A stretch of DNA of 64,000 bases from Sphingomonas desiccabilis (GTDB taxonomy: Bacteria > Pseudomonadota > Alphaproteobacteria > Sphingomonadales > Sphingomonadaceae). Positions within the stretch are counted from its first letter, which is position 1, and every line of letters begins with the position of its first letter. The position numbers and the translations under genes are program-made. The notes below the pieces were generated by a model. That model did no database searches and was not told the origin of the DNA. It saw only the letters and a list, made by a program, of their open reading frames with translations. The DNA lies in assembly GCF_004135605.1 (NCBI RefSeq), contig NZ_SDPT01000003.1:310001-374000 (forward strand), given 5' to 3'. This document shows, in pieces, positions 47,510-57,280 of this stretch.

Positions 47510-48139
47510 ATGAAGAAGATGCTGTTCGCCGCCCTGCTGCTGGGCCTCTCGACGGCGGCTCGGGCGCATGAAGTCTGGATCGAGCGCGACGGCAACGGCC
47601 CGGCGCGCATCTACCTGGGAGAGCCCGCCGAGGCGATGCCCGAGGGCGGGGATCCCGAATTCGCCAAGCTCAAGGCGCCCAAGCTGCTGAAGGCGCCGAA
47701 CGCCCGGCTGGAGCGCAAGGCCGGCTATCTGGAAGCCGCCCTTCCGGCAGGGGATGTGCGCGCCTGGGACGACACGGTATTTGCTCCCTGGGGCGAGCCC
47801 GGCAAGCAGGAGTCGGTGGTCTACTACGCCCGTGCGGGGCGGAGCGAAGCACGCGCGGCCCTTCCGTTCGAGTTCGTCCCTGCCAAGGCGGGCGCCGACC
47901 GCTTCCGCCTGGTGCGGGACGGCAAGCCCGTTGCCGGAACCGAAGTCACGCTGATCGCACCGGACAAGTCGACGCAGAAGCTGGTCACCGACGCCAACGG
48001 CGAAGTGACGGCGCCGGCGGGCGCGAAAGGCCGCTACCTGCTGACGGCGGCACTGAAGGACGAAGGGGCTCACACCACCCCGGCAGGCCCGGTCGCCGTG
48101 CTGCACCGGATCACCACGATCACCTATCTGGCGAACTGA
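47510..48139 (+). CDS. DUF4198 periplasmic protein
   Basis: Protein of 209 residues: signal peptide MKKMLFAALLLGLSTAARA, then HEVWIERDG at the mature N-terminus, the typical DUF4198 beginning with a His that may bind metal. The C-terminal half resembles an Ig-like/carboxypeptidase-regulatory fold (PVAGTEVTLIAPDKST). Such proteins accompany metal or siderophore receptors and may handle the metal in the periplasm. 32 bp after the receptor, so same operon. Confidence 0.85.
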   Translation: MKKMLFAALLLGLSTAARAHEVWIERDGNGPARIYLGEPAEAMPEGGDPEFAKLKAPKLLKAPNARLERKAGYLEAALPAGDVRAWDDTVFAPWGEPGKQESVVYYARAGRSEARAALPFEFVPAKAGADRFRLVRDGKPVAGTEVTLIAPDKSTQKLVTDANGEVTAPAGAKGRYLLTAALKDEGAHTTPAGPVAVLHRITTITYLAN

Positions 48140-48145
48140 CAAAAA

Positions 48146-48181
48146 CGGCAGCTTCAAGGGCCGAAGCGCTTGAGGCTGCCG
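48146..48181. terminator. Bidirectional terminator
   Basis: Stem CGGCAGC-TCAAG paired with CTTGA-GGCTGCCG around a ten-base loop, between the convergent DUF4198 and receptor 5 genes. Read on the minus strand it is followed by TTTTTG, a genuine T tract, so it is a good rho-independent terminator for the receptor and a weaker one for the plus strand. Confidence 0.75.
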
Positions 48182-48218
48182 TCTGCAGTGGCGGGGTCGG
48201 GGGAACCCCGGGGAAGGA

Positions 48219-51200
48219 TTAGAAGCGCATCCGGACGCCCAGACGATAGATGCGGCCAAGCGTATCGTAGAGCGCGGGATTGACGTCGAGGCCGGTGTTG
48301 GTCTGCGGCGACGGCGCGGGATCATGGTCGAACACATTGTCGACCTTGAAGAAGGTCGTGACTTCCTTGGTCACGTTGTACGAGCCGCCGATATCCAGGT
48401 AGAAGGCGCCCTTCATCCGGTTGTAGTCGATGGTCGGGTTGTTTCCGGTCGAAATCGGGCAGCCCGTGGAGCACACGACATACTGGTTCCCGAACACGCC
48501 GTCGGAAAACCAGCGCTCCTGCAGCGTGAGGCTGAAGCGGTCATTCTCGTAGGTCTGAACCGCGAGCCATTTCCAGTCCGGCGTGGCACCGGTATTCGCG
48601 CCGGCCTGGTCGACCGTCGCGACCCCCGCAATGCCTGCGTTGACCAGGAACTCGCGCACATGGGTGCCCAGCGCCCGGACGGTAAAGCTGCCGGGCAGGC
48701 CCAGGGGCTGGGTCCATTGATAGCTCGCCTCGATGTCGAAGCCGCTCGTCTTCCAGGAGGCGAGATTGAACGGCTGGACGTTGACGAAGTTGCCGCCCTG
48801 AACGGGGCTGTTCAGTTCGAAGCCGCCGCAAAAGGCCTGGTTGCCTTCGAAACAGAAGCGGACGATCTGGTCCGGGCTGAGGGTCGAGACGACCCCGTCG
48901 AGCTTGATGTTGTAATAGTCGAAAGAGAGGCTGAGGCCCGGCAGCCACGAGGGGCGCGAGAGCACGATGCCCACTTCGGTGTTGCGGGCGATCTCCGGCT
49001 TCAGGTCCGGGTTGCCGATGGTGTTCTGGAACACCTGGACCGCGCGATTGCGAAACGGATCGTTGAAGTTCGGCAGCGTGGTGACCGTTGGTGCGGCGAA
49101 CAGCTCCGAGAGGTTAGGGGCGCGAACGTCGCGCGACGTGACGGCGCGGAGCCGCACGCCTTCCAGCGGCGTGTCCCAGGTCCCGCCGACCTTCCACGCC
49201 CAGACGGTGCCGGACGTGCTGTAATGGGTGCCGCGGCCGGCGGCATTCAGGTTCGCACGCCCGATCGAGGGGCTGTCGAACAGGGGTAGGTTGACCTCCA
49301 GGAAGCCTTCATAGACGTCGTACTTGCCGCTGCCGTTCTTGTAGTTGCCGGCGGCCCAGTTGCTTCCCTGTTCCGCATTGAGCAGCGGGTCCGCGGGATA
49401 TTCGGGGCTGTTCGGGCTCACGTCCATGACGCCGGCGCCATAGGGGTCGGCACGCACGCGATAATATTCGCGCCGGTACTCGGCGCCGAACGCCACCGAC
49501 AGAGGGCCCGCCCAAAGCTCGACGGGCGCGCCGGAGAAGTTGAGGCTGGCTACGTCCTGGGTCAGCTTGGTGTGCTGGAACGGGCCGTTTTCCGGCGTGA
49601 TATAGGCAAGCGCTGCATCGGACGGAGCGAAGCCGCCGAAGACGTTGATCGGCTGGCACCCGGCGGCCCGCGCCGCAGGGTTCGCGCAGACGATCGCGCC
49701 GTTCAGCGTGATGGCATTGGACGCAGCGACATAGCGGTTCTGCAGCACGATGTCGTCGACATCGATGTCCGACATGGTGATGCCGTGCTCGTAATAGGCG
49801 TCATAGGTCCAGTCGCTGCCGCCGATGTCGAACTTGCCCTTCAGGCCGCCGACGAAGCGGTACTGCCGACGATCCGTGCTGACCCGGGGATCGGGGAAGC
49901 TGCCGTTGCTGGTACCGAAGTTGAACTCGGTGATCCCGGCGGCCGCGCACCGGTCGCGCACCAGCTGCGGCAGGAATGCGTTGGCACACTGCACGGTCAG
50001 GTTCGGGCGGTTATAGCCGGGGCTCGGCTGGTTGGAGGTCTTTACCTGCGCAACGTTGACGGTGAGGTAGACCTCATTGTCCTCGGCGAAGTCGAAGCCG
50101 ATCCGGCCGAAGCCGTTCAGGCGTTCGAGCTCTGACTTCAGCGACGCGCCCGAACCCGGTGCGCCGGAGAGATCCCCGCCGACGCAGAAGCTGTTGCCCG
50201 GATAGCAGTTGGTGACGCGGCCGGTACCCGTCGGGCTGCCGCCCGATCCGTAGTTGAAGTTGTAGGGGGTGCCGCTCTGGTCGAACGCGATCCCCTGCAG
50301 TGGCCCGTTGTTGATCAGGCCGTAGAGCGCATACTGATAAGGCTGCGCATAATCGCGATAGTTGAACTGCGGGAGCCCGTTGTCGGTCACGCCGGTGTTG
50401 AGCAGCGTGGTGGCTCGGTACCAGTTGCGTCCCCCCGCCAGGTCCGTGCCGAAGTTGCCGGCGCCGACTCCGCCCTCATGATCGAACTCGCCGCTGACGA
50501 TCAGGTGCAGGCGGTCGTCGAGCAAGGCGGTGCCATAGGCGCCCTGCACGAGCACCTGTTCGTCATCGCCGTAGTTGGTGATGCCGCCCTGGACGTTCGC
50601 CTTGAACCCCTGGAAGCGCGTATCGGTGATGAAGTTGACCACGCCGCCGACCGCGTCCGAGCCGTAGGAGGCGGAGGCGCCGCCGGTCACGACATCCACC
50701 CGCTTCACCAGCAGCTGCGGGAACATGCTGATGTCGGGAACCCCCGTCACGTTGGCGCCGACGACCCGCTGCCCGTCGAGCAGGGTCAGCGTACGGATCG
50801 GGCCGAGCCCTCGCAGCGAGAAGGAGCTGAGGCCCTGGGTGCCGCTCGAGGTGCTGAACGTGCCCGTGGCGGCGCCGGTCGACCCCTGCAGCGACGGCAG
50901 CTGCGCGATCGCATTGAAGATGTTGGGCTGGGCGTTCTTCTGGAGCTGGTCCTCCCCGATCACCGTCGTCGGAGTCGGCGCGTTGAAGCCGGTCGTGATG
51001 CGGGTGCCGGTTACAACGACCTCCGACGGCGACGCATCCGGCTGGGCCGCGGTCGAGCCGGCGATGCCGGGTTCGGCCGGAGTCGCGGTGGTGTCGGTCT
51101 GGTCCTGTGGCTCGTTGGGAGGCGTCTGCTGCTGTGCCAGGGCAGGCGCGGACGCGAGCAACACCGCAAGCGCAGCGAGACTGGTAACGTTATCAAAAGT

Positions 51201-51242
51201 GCGCGTCTTCCATCGACGATCACGAAGGACCTTGCCCATCAT
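48219..51242 (-). CDS. TonB-dependent receptor 5 (carbohydrate locus)
   Basis: Outer-membrane receptor of 1007 residues. The signal sequence is unusually delayed: MMGKVLRDRRWKTRTFDNVT precedes SLAALAVLLASAPALA. A Gln/Pro/Thr-rich linker is followed by the plug: EVVVTGTRITTGFNAPTP, FSLRGLGPIRTLTLLDG, and VDVVTGGASASYGSDAVGG. The barrel ends LGVRMRF. AAGGAGGGG lies six bases before the ATG. Downstream of the beta-helix/SMP-30 gene at 51362 on the same strand. It probably takes up the oligosaccharide released by it. A LacI-type palindrome lies within codons 15-20. Confidence 0.95.
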   Translation of the reverse strand: MMGKVLRDRRWKTRTFDNVTSLAALAVLLASAPALAQQQTPPNEPQDQTDTTATPAEPGIAGSTAAQPDASPSEVVVTGTRITTGFNAPTPTTVIGEDQLQKNAQPNIFNAIAQLPSLQGSTGAATGTFSTSSGTQGLSSFSLRGLGPIRTLTLLDGQRVVGANVTGVPDISMFPQLLVKRVDVVTGGASASYGSDAVGGVVNFITDTRFQGFKANVQGGITNYGDDEQVLVQGAYGTALLDDRLHLIVSGEFDHEGGVGAGNFGTDLAGGRNWYRATTLLNTGVTDNGLPQFNYRDYAQPYQYALYGLINNGPLQGIAFDQSGTPYNFNYGSGGSPTGTGRVTNCYPGNSFCVGGDLSGAPGSGASLKSELERLNGFGRIGFDFAEDNEVYLTVNVAQVKTSNQPSPGYNRPNLTVQCANAFLPQLVRDRCAAAGITEFNFGTSNGSFPDPRVSTDRRQYRFVGGLKGKFDIGGSDWTYDAYYEHGITMSDIDVDDIVLQNRYVAASNAITLNGAIVCANPAARAAGCQPINVFGGFAPSDAALAYITPENGPFQHTKLTQDVASLNFSGAPVELWAGPLSVAFGAEYRREYYRVRADPYGAGVMDVSPNSPEYPADPLLNAEQGSNWAAGNYKNGSGKYDVYEGFLEVNLPLFDSPSIGRANLNAAGRGTHYSTSGTVWAWKVGGTWDTPLEGVRLRAVTSRDVRAPNLSELFAAPTVTTLPNFNDPFRNRAVQVFQNTIGNPDLKPEIARNTEVGIVLSRPSWLPGLSLSFDYYNIKLDGVVSTLSPDQIVRFCFEGNQAFCGGFELNSPVQGGNFVNVQPFNLASWKTSGFDIEASYQWTQPLGLPGSFTVRALGTHVREFLVNAGIAGVATVDQAGANTGATPDWKWLAVQTYENDRFSLTLQERWFSDGVFGNQYVVCSTGCPISTGNNPTIDYNRMKGAFYLDIGGSYNVTKEVTTFFKVDNVFDHDPAPSPQTNTGLDVNPALYDTLGRIYRLGVRMRF
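51181..51198 (-). promoter_or_regulatory. LacI/GntR-type operator candidate within the start of receptor 5
   Basis: On the plus strand CTGGTAACGTTATCAAAA, a CG-centred palindrome that matches the site at 57781-57797 closely (GGTAACG, then TA, then CAAA). It lies about 45-62 bases inside the receptor coding region, an unusual place that would suit repression by road-block. Confidence 0.5.
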
Positions 51243-51361
51243 CCATCCCCTCCTTGGTGCCGGCGCGTGCCGGTCGTCCGGCGTGGCGTCGTGTCAGTGT
51301 GCGCGCATTCTATCGGATGCCGGCGGGCGCAGCATCTACGACCAAAGTCGAGGGGGACCGG

Positions 51362-54300
51362 TCAGGGCCGCGCGGCAAACAGCGCATGATGGGTGAGGAT
51401 GAACAGCGTGCCGCCATCCGGGCCGCCGAACAGCAGCTGGAGCGGGCGTTGCGGTACGTCGATGCGACCCTGCTCGCGTCCGTCGGCGTCGTAGACGAAG
51501 ATCTCGCCGTTCGCGACATAGACGCGCCCATCCGGGCCGACGGCCACGCTTTCCCCGCCGCGCGGCGCAAAGGGCTTGAGGTCGGTCACCGCGCCGCCCG
51601 CGCCCAGGAGGCCGCTGTAGGTACGATCCTCAGAGCCGTTCGCGACATAGATGCGGGAGCCCACGGTGCCCTGGACGAATCCATAGGTGTCCAGCGTGTC
51701 GGAGAACCGCCAGCCGAGATGATCCGCCGGACCCTGTTGCCAGACGCGGTAGGCGGGAAGCGCGATGCTCCCGTCAGGGGAGCGATATTCCAGAGACTTC
51801 GGCAGCGCCATGTCACGCGCGAACATCTCTGCCAGCGTCGTGAAGCGATCGGTCGCGGGATCATATTGGTCGCGGAACTCGCCGTTGTTCCAGAAGCTCG
51901 CAGGCAGGGCGACCCGCGCGCCGGTTCCGGCGGAGGCGGGAGTCGGCGCGATGATCCGCGGCGCCTGAGGCGCCGCGGGATCGATGCTGTACACCGTCGC
52001 GGCCGCGCCGGCGGACGAAAGCACCATCAGCTTGCCCGAGCGGTCGACCGCGAGGTTGACGGAATCGAGCGGCGCGTCGGCGACGGTCGAGAGTCCCTCC
52101 TTCTCGGACCAGCCATGAATGCGCTGGAACTGCCGGTCGACGAAATAGAGCTTGCCGGCCGCGTCCACGGCGCCACCGCCCAGCGAGTAGAAGCCCTCGG
52201 CCAGCATACGGACCGGCGCGAGGGAGGGGTTGGCTGCCGGCGCCGGCGCGTCCGTCACATCGAGTACCGCGAACTCGCGCTCGCGCACCGCGGCGCGCCG
52301 GGTCACGTCGACGATCGCATTCTCGTACGGATATTTGCTGGCGCGCAGGTAGGTGCCGCACCCGTTGCCGTCGCAGGTGGCAAAGCCGCTCTCGGCATTC
52401 ACGTGCACGTTGCGGAAGCGGATGCCGCTCGAGCCCTCCAGCGTCACGGCCGCGGGCGCGGGCTGGAGCGAGCGGGTGACGCGATAGGCGTGGAGGTTGG
52501 CGAAGAGGATGTCGCGCGAGTTGCGGACCTCCAGCGACACCGCGTCCCGGCTCTCGCCCGCCTCCTCTTCCGTCTGCGGCGCGAGGAACTGCCAGTTGCG
52601 AACGCGGTCGAGCACGATCTCGGCGCGGCGGTGGTGCTCGGCCGACATCTGGTAGACAATGCCCGGCGTGCTGGTGTCCGAGACGTAGAGGCCCGCCTGG
52701 GCATAGGTGTTGGGCGTCCACAGCCCGTTGAAGGTGCCGCCGCCGCCGTCGGTGACCCAAAGGCTGGCATATTGGCCGTCCCAGCGCTTCTTGGGGTCCG
52801 GGTCGGCCGTGTGGTTGGCGTTGTACGGATCGAAGCGGCTGCCGTCGGCAAGGAAGGTGCCGTGACCGCCCTGGAACTTGACGTCGTCCACCAGCGATCG
52901 TTCGCCCGCACGCCATAGCAGCGCCGTCGCGCGCGGATTGGTGCCGCCCGTGAACAGGCCGAGGCCGGAGACGATCGCGTCCCCGCCCTTCGCGCTTTCG
53001 ATCAGCGCGCGCGGGCTGCCGACGCCGCGGAAGGGCGCGCTGTCCTCGGCAAGGACGATCTGCGTCAGGCTAGGGTGGAGACCGATCAGCACGCTGTCGG
53101 GGCGCAGCTTCAGCGTGTCGGAGACCCGATAGAATCCTGCGGGGAAATAGAGCACCCGGCGGCTGTCGATCGCGCGCTGGATCGCGGCCGTGTCGTCGGT
53201 CGCATTGTCCCCGCGCACGCCCAGATCCCGCACGTTCACCCAGGCGGAGACCGGCGGCAGCGGGCGGATCGCGCGATCACGGCGCCGCGGGGTTCCCGAG
53301 AGCGGCGCGGCATCCATGCGCGTGGCGTAGCTGCCGGTGGCGCCCAGCGCCGGTACGGTCAGCCCATGGGTGAACTCGCGGACGCGGTAGCGGCTTCCCG
53401 TGCCGCCTACCGTCTGGCCGCTGTCGCGCAAGCGCGCGAAGATGGGCGTGCCCGTCGCTACCGCATTGTCGAAGCCGACCTGCGTGTACGCATTGCCTTC
53501 GTTGCTGATGATGACGCCGGCTTGCGAGACATTCTCGAACCGGACGTCCTTGCCCCACAGCCAGTCGCCGTAGCCGCGGTCGATCTCGATCCCCACGGGC
53601 ACGTTGCGGAAGCTGGTGTTGACAAGGGTGAGGCCCGCCTCGTGCTCGCGGATCGCGGCGTCCCGCTGTCCCTCGAAGGTCGAGTCCAGCAACGTGTACT
53701 GCCAGGCCGGCGACGGCTTTTCGGTGAGGATGCCGTAGCGGCCGCCGAAGAAGCGCAGGTTCTGGCCGAGATTTCCGACCTGATAGATGCCGGCGAGGGC
53801 GGAGCCGAGATGGAAGTCGATGTGGCTGAGATAGGCGTGCTGGGCGGTGTGGAAACGGACCGCGGTTGCCGCCGTATTGCCGCTGCCGATCTCGAAGTCG
53901 ACGTTAGCCATGGCCGAGTAAAAGGTCCCGGAATTGGCGTCGGCGATGCCCGGATTGAACGGAACGCTGGTGGGCGGCGGCACGGGTACGCGCGGGCCCG
54001 CCCCGTCCGGCGCAGGACGGTTCCCGGTGAAGAAGATCATGTTGGCGACGCCGCTCTGGAAGCCGGGAGTGTTGGCAGCCAGCACGAAGACCGGGCGCTT
54101 CTTCCCGACGCCGAACAGGCGCACGCCCGGCCATACATACAGTGTGCGGGTGATCCGGTACCGGCCGGATGGAAGAAAGACGAGACCGCCGCCGCCCTGG
54201 CCCGCGGCCGCATCGATCGCCTGCTGGATCGCCGCGGTATCATCGGTGGTGCCGTCGCCCTGCGCCGACACGGTGACGGCGCGTGGGTCGTTCGGCGCGG

Positions 54301-54400
54301 TGGCGTAGACCGAAGTCGAGCCGGGCGCCGCCAGTGCCGGCAGGGCGGTGCCGGCGAGCAGCAGCGCCGGGAGCAGACGGAGGGCGGTGCGGGCTGTCAT
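51362..54400 (-). CDS. Exported double beta-helix protein fused to an SMP-30-like propeller (paralog 1)
   Basis: Protein of 1012 residues with signal peptide MTARTALRLLPALLLAGTALPALA. Two right-handed beta-helix modules follow, each opening with a pectate-lyase-3/GH55-like motif (GDGTTDDTAAIQQAID near residue 45; GDNATDDTAAIQRAID near 390). From about residue 730 to the end is an SMP-30/gluconolactonase-like propeller (GGGAVDAAGKLYFVDRQFQ, GGESVAVGPDGRVYVANGEI, FGGPDGGTLFILTHHALF). Likely a secreted polysaccharide-active enzyme, possibly lyase or glucanase plus lactonase. Homologous over its whole length to the gene at 57814. Upstream of receptor 5 on the same strand, 119 bp apart. Confidence 0.85.
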   Translation of the reverse strand: MTARTALRLLPALLLAGTALPALAAPGSTSVYATAPNDPRAVTVSAQGDGTTDDTAAIQQAIDAAAGQGGGGLVFLPSGRYRITRTLYVWPGVRLFGVGKKRPVFVLAANTPGFQSGVANMIFFTGNRPAPDGAGPRVPVPPPTSVPFNPGIADANSGTFYSAMANVDFEIGSGNTAATAVRFHTAQHAYLSHIDFHLGSALAGIYQVGNLGQNLRFFGGRYGILTEKPSPAWQYTLLDSTFEGQRDAAIREHEAGLTLVNTSFRNVPVGIEIDRGYGDWLWGKDVRFENVSQAGVIISNEGNAYTQVGFDNAVATGTPIFARLRDSGQTVGGTGSRYRVREFTHGLTVPALGATGSYATRMDAAPLSGTPRRRDRAIRPLPPVSAWVNVRDLGVRGDNATDDTAAIQRAIDSRRVLYFPAGFYRVSDTLKLRPDSVLIGLHPSLTQIVLAEDSAPFRGVGSPRALIESAKGGDAIVSGLGLFTGGTNPRATALLWRAGERSLVDDVKFQGGHGTFLADGSRFDPYNANHTADPDPKKRWDGQYASLWVTDGGGGTFNGLWTPNTYAQAGLYVSDTSTPGIVYQMSAEHHRRAEIVLDRVRNWQFLAPQTEEEAGESRDAVSLEVRNSRDILFANLHAYRVTRSLQPAPAAVTLEGSSGIRFRNVHVNAESGFATCDGNGCGTYLRASKYPYENAIVDVTRRAAVREREFAVLDVTDAPAPAANPSLAPVRMLAEGFYSLGGGAVDAAGKLYFVDRQFQRIHGWSEKEGLSTVADAPLDSVNLAVDRSGKLMVLSSAGAAATVYSIDPAAPQAPRIIAPTPASAGTGARVALPASFWNNGEFRDQYDPATDRFTTLAEMFARDMALPKSLEYRSPDGSIALPAYRVWQQGPADHLGWRFSDTLDTYGFVQGTVGSRIYVANGSEDRTYSGLLGAGGAVTDLKPFAPRGGESVAVGPDGRVYVANGEIFVYDADGREQGRIDVPQRPLQLLFGGPDGGTLFILTHHALFAARP

Positions 54401-54558
54401 GGCGATGCGTCCCTTGATCGCTGCGCGAGTGTGCCCGCCTGGATAGTTCGGCCTCCCAGGGGTGGCGACCTCGACCAAGGTCGCAATGGCCAAGCAGCTC
54501 GCCAGACCCAATACCGCCCAGGCAACACGGCCGGCCGGCCAAAGCTGAGGGCACAGGC

Positions 54559-55104
54559 GTGCAGGCACAACGGCAAGGGATCGACCGACCGCGCGCGATC
54601 GTCGTGATGGGGGTAAGCGGAACGGGCAAGACGACGCTGTCCGTCCGGCTTGGGGCCGAGCTCGGCTGCCCCGTCCTGGAGGGGGATGCCTTTCATTCGA
54701 TCGCCAGCGTCGCCAAGATGCGGGCCGGCCAACCTCTAGCGGATGCGGATCGCTGGCCCTGGCTCGACCGGCTGGGGGCCGCGATCGGCGAGGCAAGCTC
54801 GACGCAGGGCACCGCCGTCGCGGCCTGCTCCGCCCTCAAACGTGCCTATCGCGAGAGGCTGGCCGCTGCATCGGCCGTGCCGATGTACTTCGTTCTGCTC
54901 GACACTGCGCGCGAGGAGATCGCGCGGCGCATGGCGAGCCGGGACGGCCATTACATGCCGCCCAGCCTCCTCGACAGCCAGTTGGCGACGCTGGAGCGTC
55001 CCATGCCGGATGAGCGCGCCTTGGCACTGGATGCGGCGCGGACGCCCGAACGGCTGTGCGCCGAGGTCTGTGCCTGGCTCGATCTGGTGCCCGCGCCCCG
55101 CTGA
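54559..55104 (+). CDS. gntK: Gluconokinase
   Basis: Cytoplasmic kinase of 181 residues that makes 6-phosphogluconate from gluconate for the Entner-Doudoroff route. P-loop GVSGTGKTT near residue 18, GDAFHS and KMRAGQPLADADRWPWL follow, all typical of GntK. The GTG at 54559 is taken as start; an ATG at 54607 falls at the conserved MGVSGTG and would remove the first strand. It lies in the gluconate group with GntR/FCD and GntP but on the opposite strand. Confidence 0.93.
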   Translation: MQAQRQGIDRPRAIVVMGVSGTGKTTLSVRLGAELGCPVLEGDAFHSIASVAKMRAGQPLADADRWPWLDRLGAAIGEASSTQGTAVAACSALKRAYRERLAAASAVPMYFVLLDTAREEIARRMASRDGHYMPPSLLDSQLATLERPMPDERALALDAARTPERLCAEVCAWLDLVPAPR

Positions 55105-55117
55105 GCGGGAGCGGCGA

Positions 55118-55795
55118 TCACGGCATCAGTCGCTTGCGGCCCTGCGACAGATGCCAGCGCATCGCCAGCGCCGCACCATCGGCATCGCGGGCGCGGATCG
55201 CGTCGACGATCGCGTCATGTTCGTCCATCATCGCGCCGATCACCTCGGGCGGGCGCGCGCGCGAGATCTCGACGCCTGCGCGCAGGATCTGCATCACCGC
55301 GTCCTGGAGATGATCGAAGACCGGCAGGAACGCCGCGTTGCCGGTGGCCTCGGCGATGCTGCGGTGGAGGATCCAGTCCTCGTCATGCGCGGGCGCGTTC
55401 GAGAGGAGCGCGGCGCGCAGCGCGCTGAGCGCCCGCTCGATCTCCTCCAGTTGCTGATGCGAACGTCGCTGCGCCGCCAGCCGCGCCGCCTCCGCCTCCA
55501 GCACGAAGCGCACCTCGTAGGTGCCCAGCGTCGTCGCCAGCGCGTCCATCGGCATGTGCGACCCGAGCCGCTCCGACGGGCGCCGCTTCACGTAGGAGCC
55601 GGCGCCCCGGCGTGCCTCGGTGATGCCGTCGGAGGCGAGACGGGCGAGCGCCTCGCGCACGATGGTGCGTGACATGCCGAACCGGTCGGCCAGCCGGGCT
55701 TCGGAGGGAAGGCGATCCCCGCTCGCCATCCCCTGATCGTTGATGATCCGGACGATCTCCGTATAGGCGCGATCCGCCAGGCGTCCTTCACTCAC
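55118..55795 (-). CDS. GntR/FadR-type regulator with FCD domain
   Basis: Protein of 225 residues: N-terminal winged HTH (LPSEARLADRFGMSRTIVREALARL, in two stretches) and an FCD ligand domain with metal-binding-type DEDWILHRSIAEATGN and DEHDAIVDAI. FCD regulators often bind sugar acids. The GTG at 55795 has GGGGAG seven bases upstream. It sits between gntK and gntP and is probably their local regulator, responding to gluconate or a related acid. Convergent with gntK (13 bp) and downstream of gntP on the same strand. Confidence 0.92.
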   Translation of the reverse strand: MSEGRLADRAYTEIVRIINDQGMASGDRLPSEARLADRFGMSRTIVREALARLASDGITEARRGAGSYVKRRPSERLGSHMPMDALATTLGTYEVRFVLEAEAARLAAQRRSHQQLEEIERALSALRAALLSNAPAHDEDWILHRSIAEATGNAAFLPVFDHLQDAVMQILRAGVEISRARPPEVIGAMMDEHDAIVDAIRARDADGAALAMRWHLSQGRKRLMP

Positions 55796-55834
55796 GGGAA
55801 ATCTCCCCGGTGCGCAGCCCGGCATCGCCGGCGA

Positions 55835-57181
55835 TCAGACGACATAGCTCAGCGCCAGGACCAGCAGGAGGCCGACGACCGAGATCGCCGTTTCCAGCAA
55901 CGACCAGGTGCGGAATGTGTCGGCGGTGCTGGTGCCGACATAGCTTTTGACCAGCCAGAAGCCCGGATCGTTCACATGGCTGAAGAACACCGATCCGGCG
56001 CCCACCGCCAGCACGACGAGCTCGGGGGAGACGCCCGATCCCGCCACCACCCCCGGCATGATGCCGACGGCCGTGATCGTCGCCACCGTCGCGGAGCCGG
56101 CGGCGAGCCGGATGCCGACCGCGACCAGCCACCCGAGCAGCAGCGGCGAGATGGCGTACATCAGCACGATCCGCGCGAGCAGGTCCGAGAGACCGGCGGT
56201 CACCAGCACCTGCTTGAGCGCACCACCCGCACCAATCGCGAGCAGGATCGCACCGGCAGCACCCATGGTCTCGTACCACACCGCGTCCTGGATCGCCGCC
56301 TCGCGCAGGCGCCGTCCGAACAGCAGCGGCAGCGCGAGCAGGTTGGCGATGAGCAATGCCACGACCGGGTTGCTCGCGGCGGCAAGCGCCGTGTTGCCGC
56401 GCAGCCCCGGCAGCATCTGCCCGATCTCGCCCGCGGCGATCAGAAGGACGGGAAGGAGCACGATGAGCAGCGCGCTTCCGCGGCCGGGTGTCGCGATGTC
56501 CAGCTTGTGATCGGTGAGGACCGGCGCCTCCAGCCGCACGCCGCGTGCGGTGACCTTCGCCAGCAGCGGTCCTGCCACGATCGCGGTGGGGATCGCGATC
56601 AGGATGCCGTAGAGCATCGTGCGGCCGAGATCGGCGCCCAGCGCCTCGACGGCCAGCAGCGGACCGGGATGCGGGGGCACCAGCGCGTGCACGACGCCCA
56701 GGCCCGCGAGTGCCGGCATGATCAGGCGCAGCTTGGCCGTATCCCGTTCGGCAGGATCGTCACCCGCCATCGATTCGGCTGCCGCGACGACGATCGGCAG
56801 CAACAGAACGAGACCCGTCTCGAAGAACAACGGCAGGCCGATGACGATCGCGATGCCCAGAGTAGCCCAGGGTGCGGCCCGCGCCCCGGTCAGCTGTAGC
56901 GCGCCTTTCGCGAGCGTGGCAGCGCCGCCCGACAGGTGCAGCATCGCGCCCAGCGACAGGCCGAGTGCCACGACCAGGCCGGTGCCGCCGATGATGTCGC
57001 CAACGCCCTTCTGCACTGCCTTGGCGGTCTCCGGCAGGGGGAGGCCTGCGAGCAGTCCGACGGCGAATGCGCCGCAGAGCAGGCCGATGAAGGGATGGAG
57101 GCGCCCGCGGACGATCATCAGCACCGCGAGCAGGATCCCGCCGAGCGCCGCGCCGATCAGACGAAGGTCTTCGCCTGTCAT
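55835..57181 (-). CDS. Gluconate:H+ symporter (GntP family)
   Basis: Inner-membrane permease of 448 residues with about 12-14 helices, the GntP family's usual size. Recognisable stretches are IGLPLFFETGLVLLLPIV, ALVPPHPGPLLA and GAGSVFFSHVNDPGFWL (a family hallmark). It imports gluconate or a similar sugar acid. The start MTGEDLRLIG at 57181 is chosen from the conserved N-terminus; the frame extends further upstream without a good site. Followed by the GntR/FCD gene 39 bp on. Confidence 0.93.
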   Translation of the reverse strand: MTGEDLRLIGAALGGILLAVLMIVRGRLHPFIGLLCGAFAVGLLAGLPLPETAKAVQKGVGDIIGGTGLVVALGLSLGAMLHLSGGAATLAKGALQLTGARAAPWATLGIAIVIGLPLFFETGLVLLLPIVVAAAESMAGDDPAERDTAKLRLIMPALAGLGVVHALVPPHPGPLLAVEALGADLGRTMLYGILIAIPTAIVAGPLLAKVTARGVRLEAPVLTDHKLDIATPGRGSALLIVLLPVLLIAAGEIGQMLPGLRGNTALAAASNPVVALLIANLLALPLLFGRRLREAAIQDAVWYETMGAAGAILLAIGAGGALKQVLVTAGLSDLLARIVLMYAISPLLLGWLVAVGIRLAAGSATVATITAVGIMPGVVAGSGVSPELVVLAVGAGSVFFSHVNDPGFWLVKSYVGTSTADTFRTWSLLETAISVVGLLLVLALSYVV

Positions 57182-57280
57182 TCTGCGAGCCCGCGGACAT
57201 ACGCGCGGGAAACCAGCGCCTGGATCATCGACATCCCTCCCAAGGGTCCGGCGGCATTTTGCCTTCCACCTGCAGCTGTA

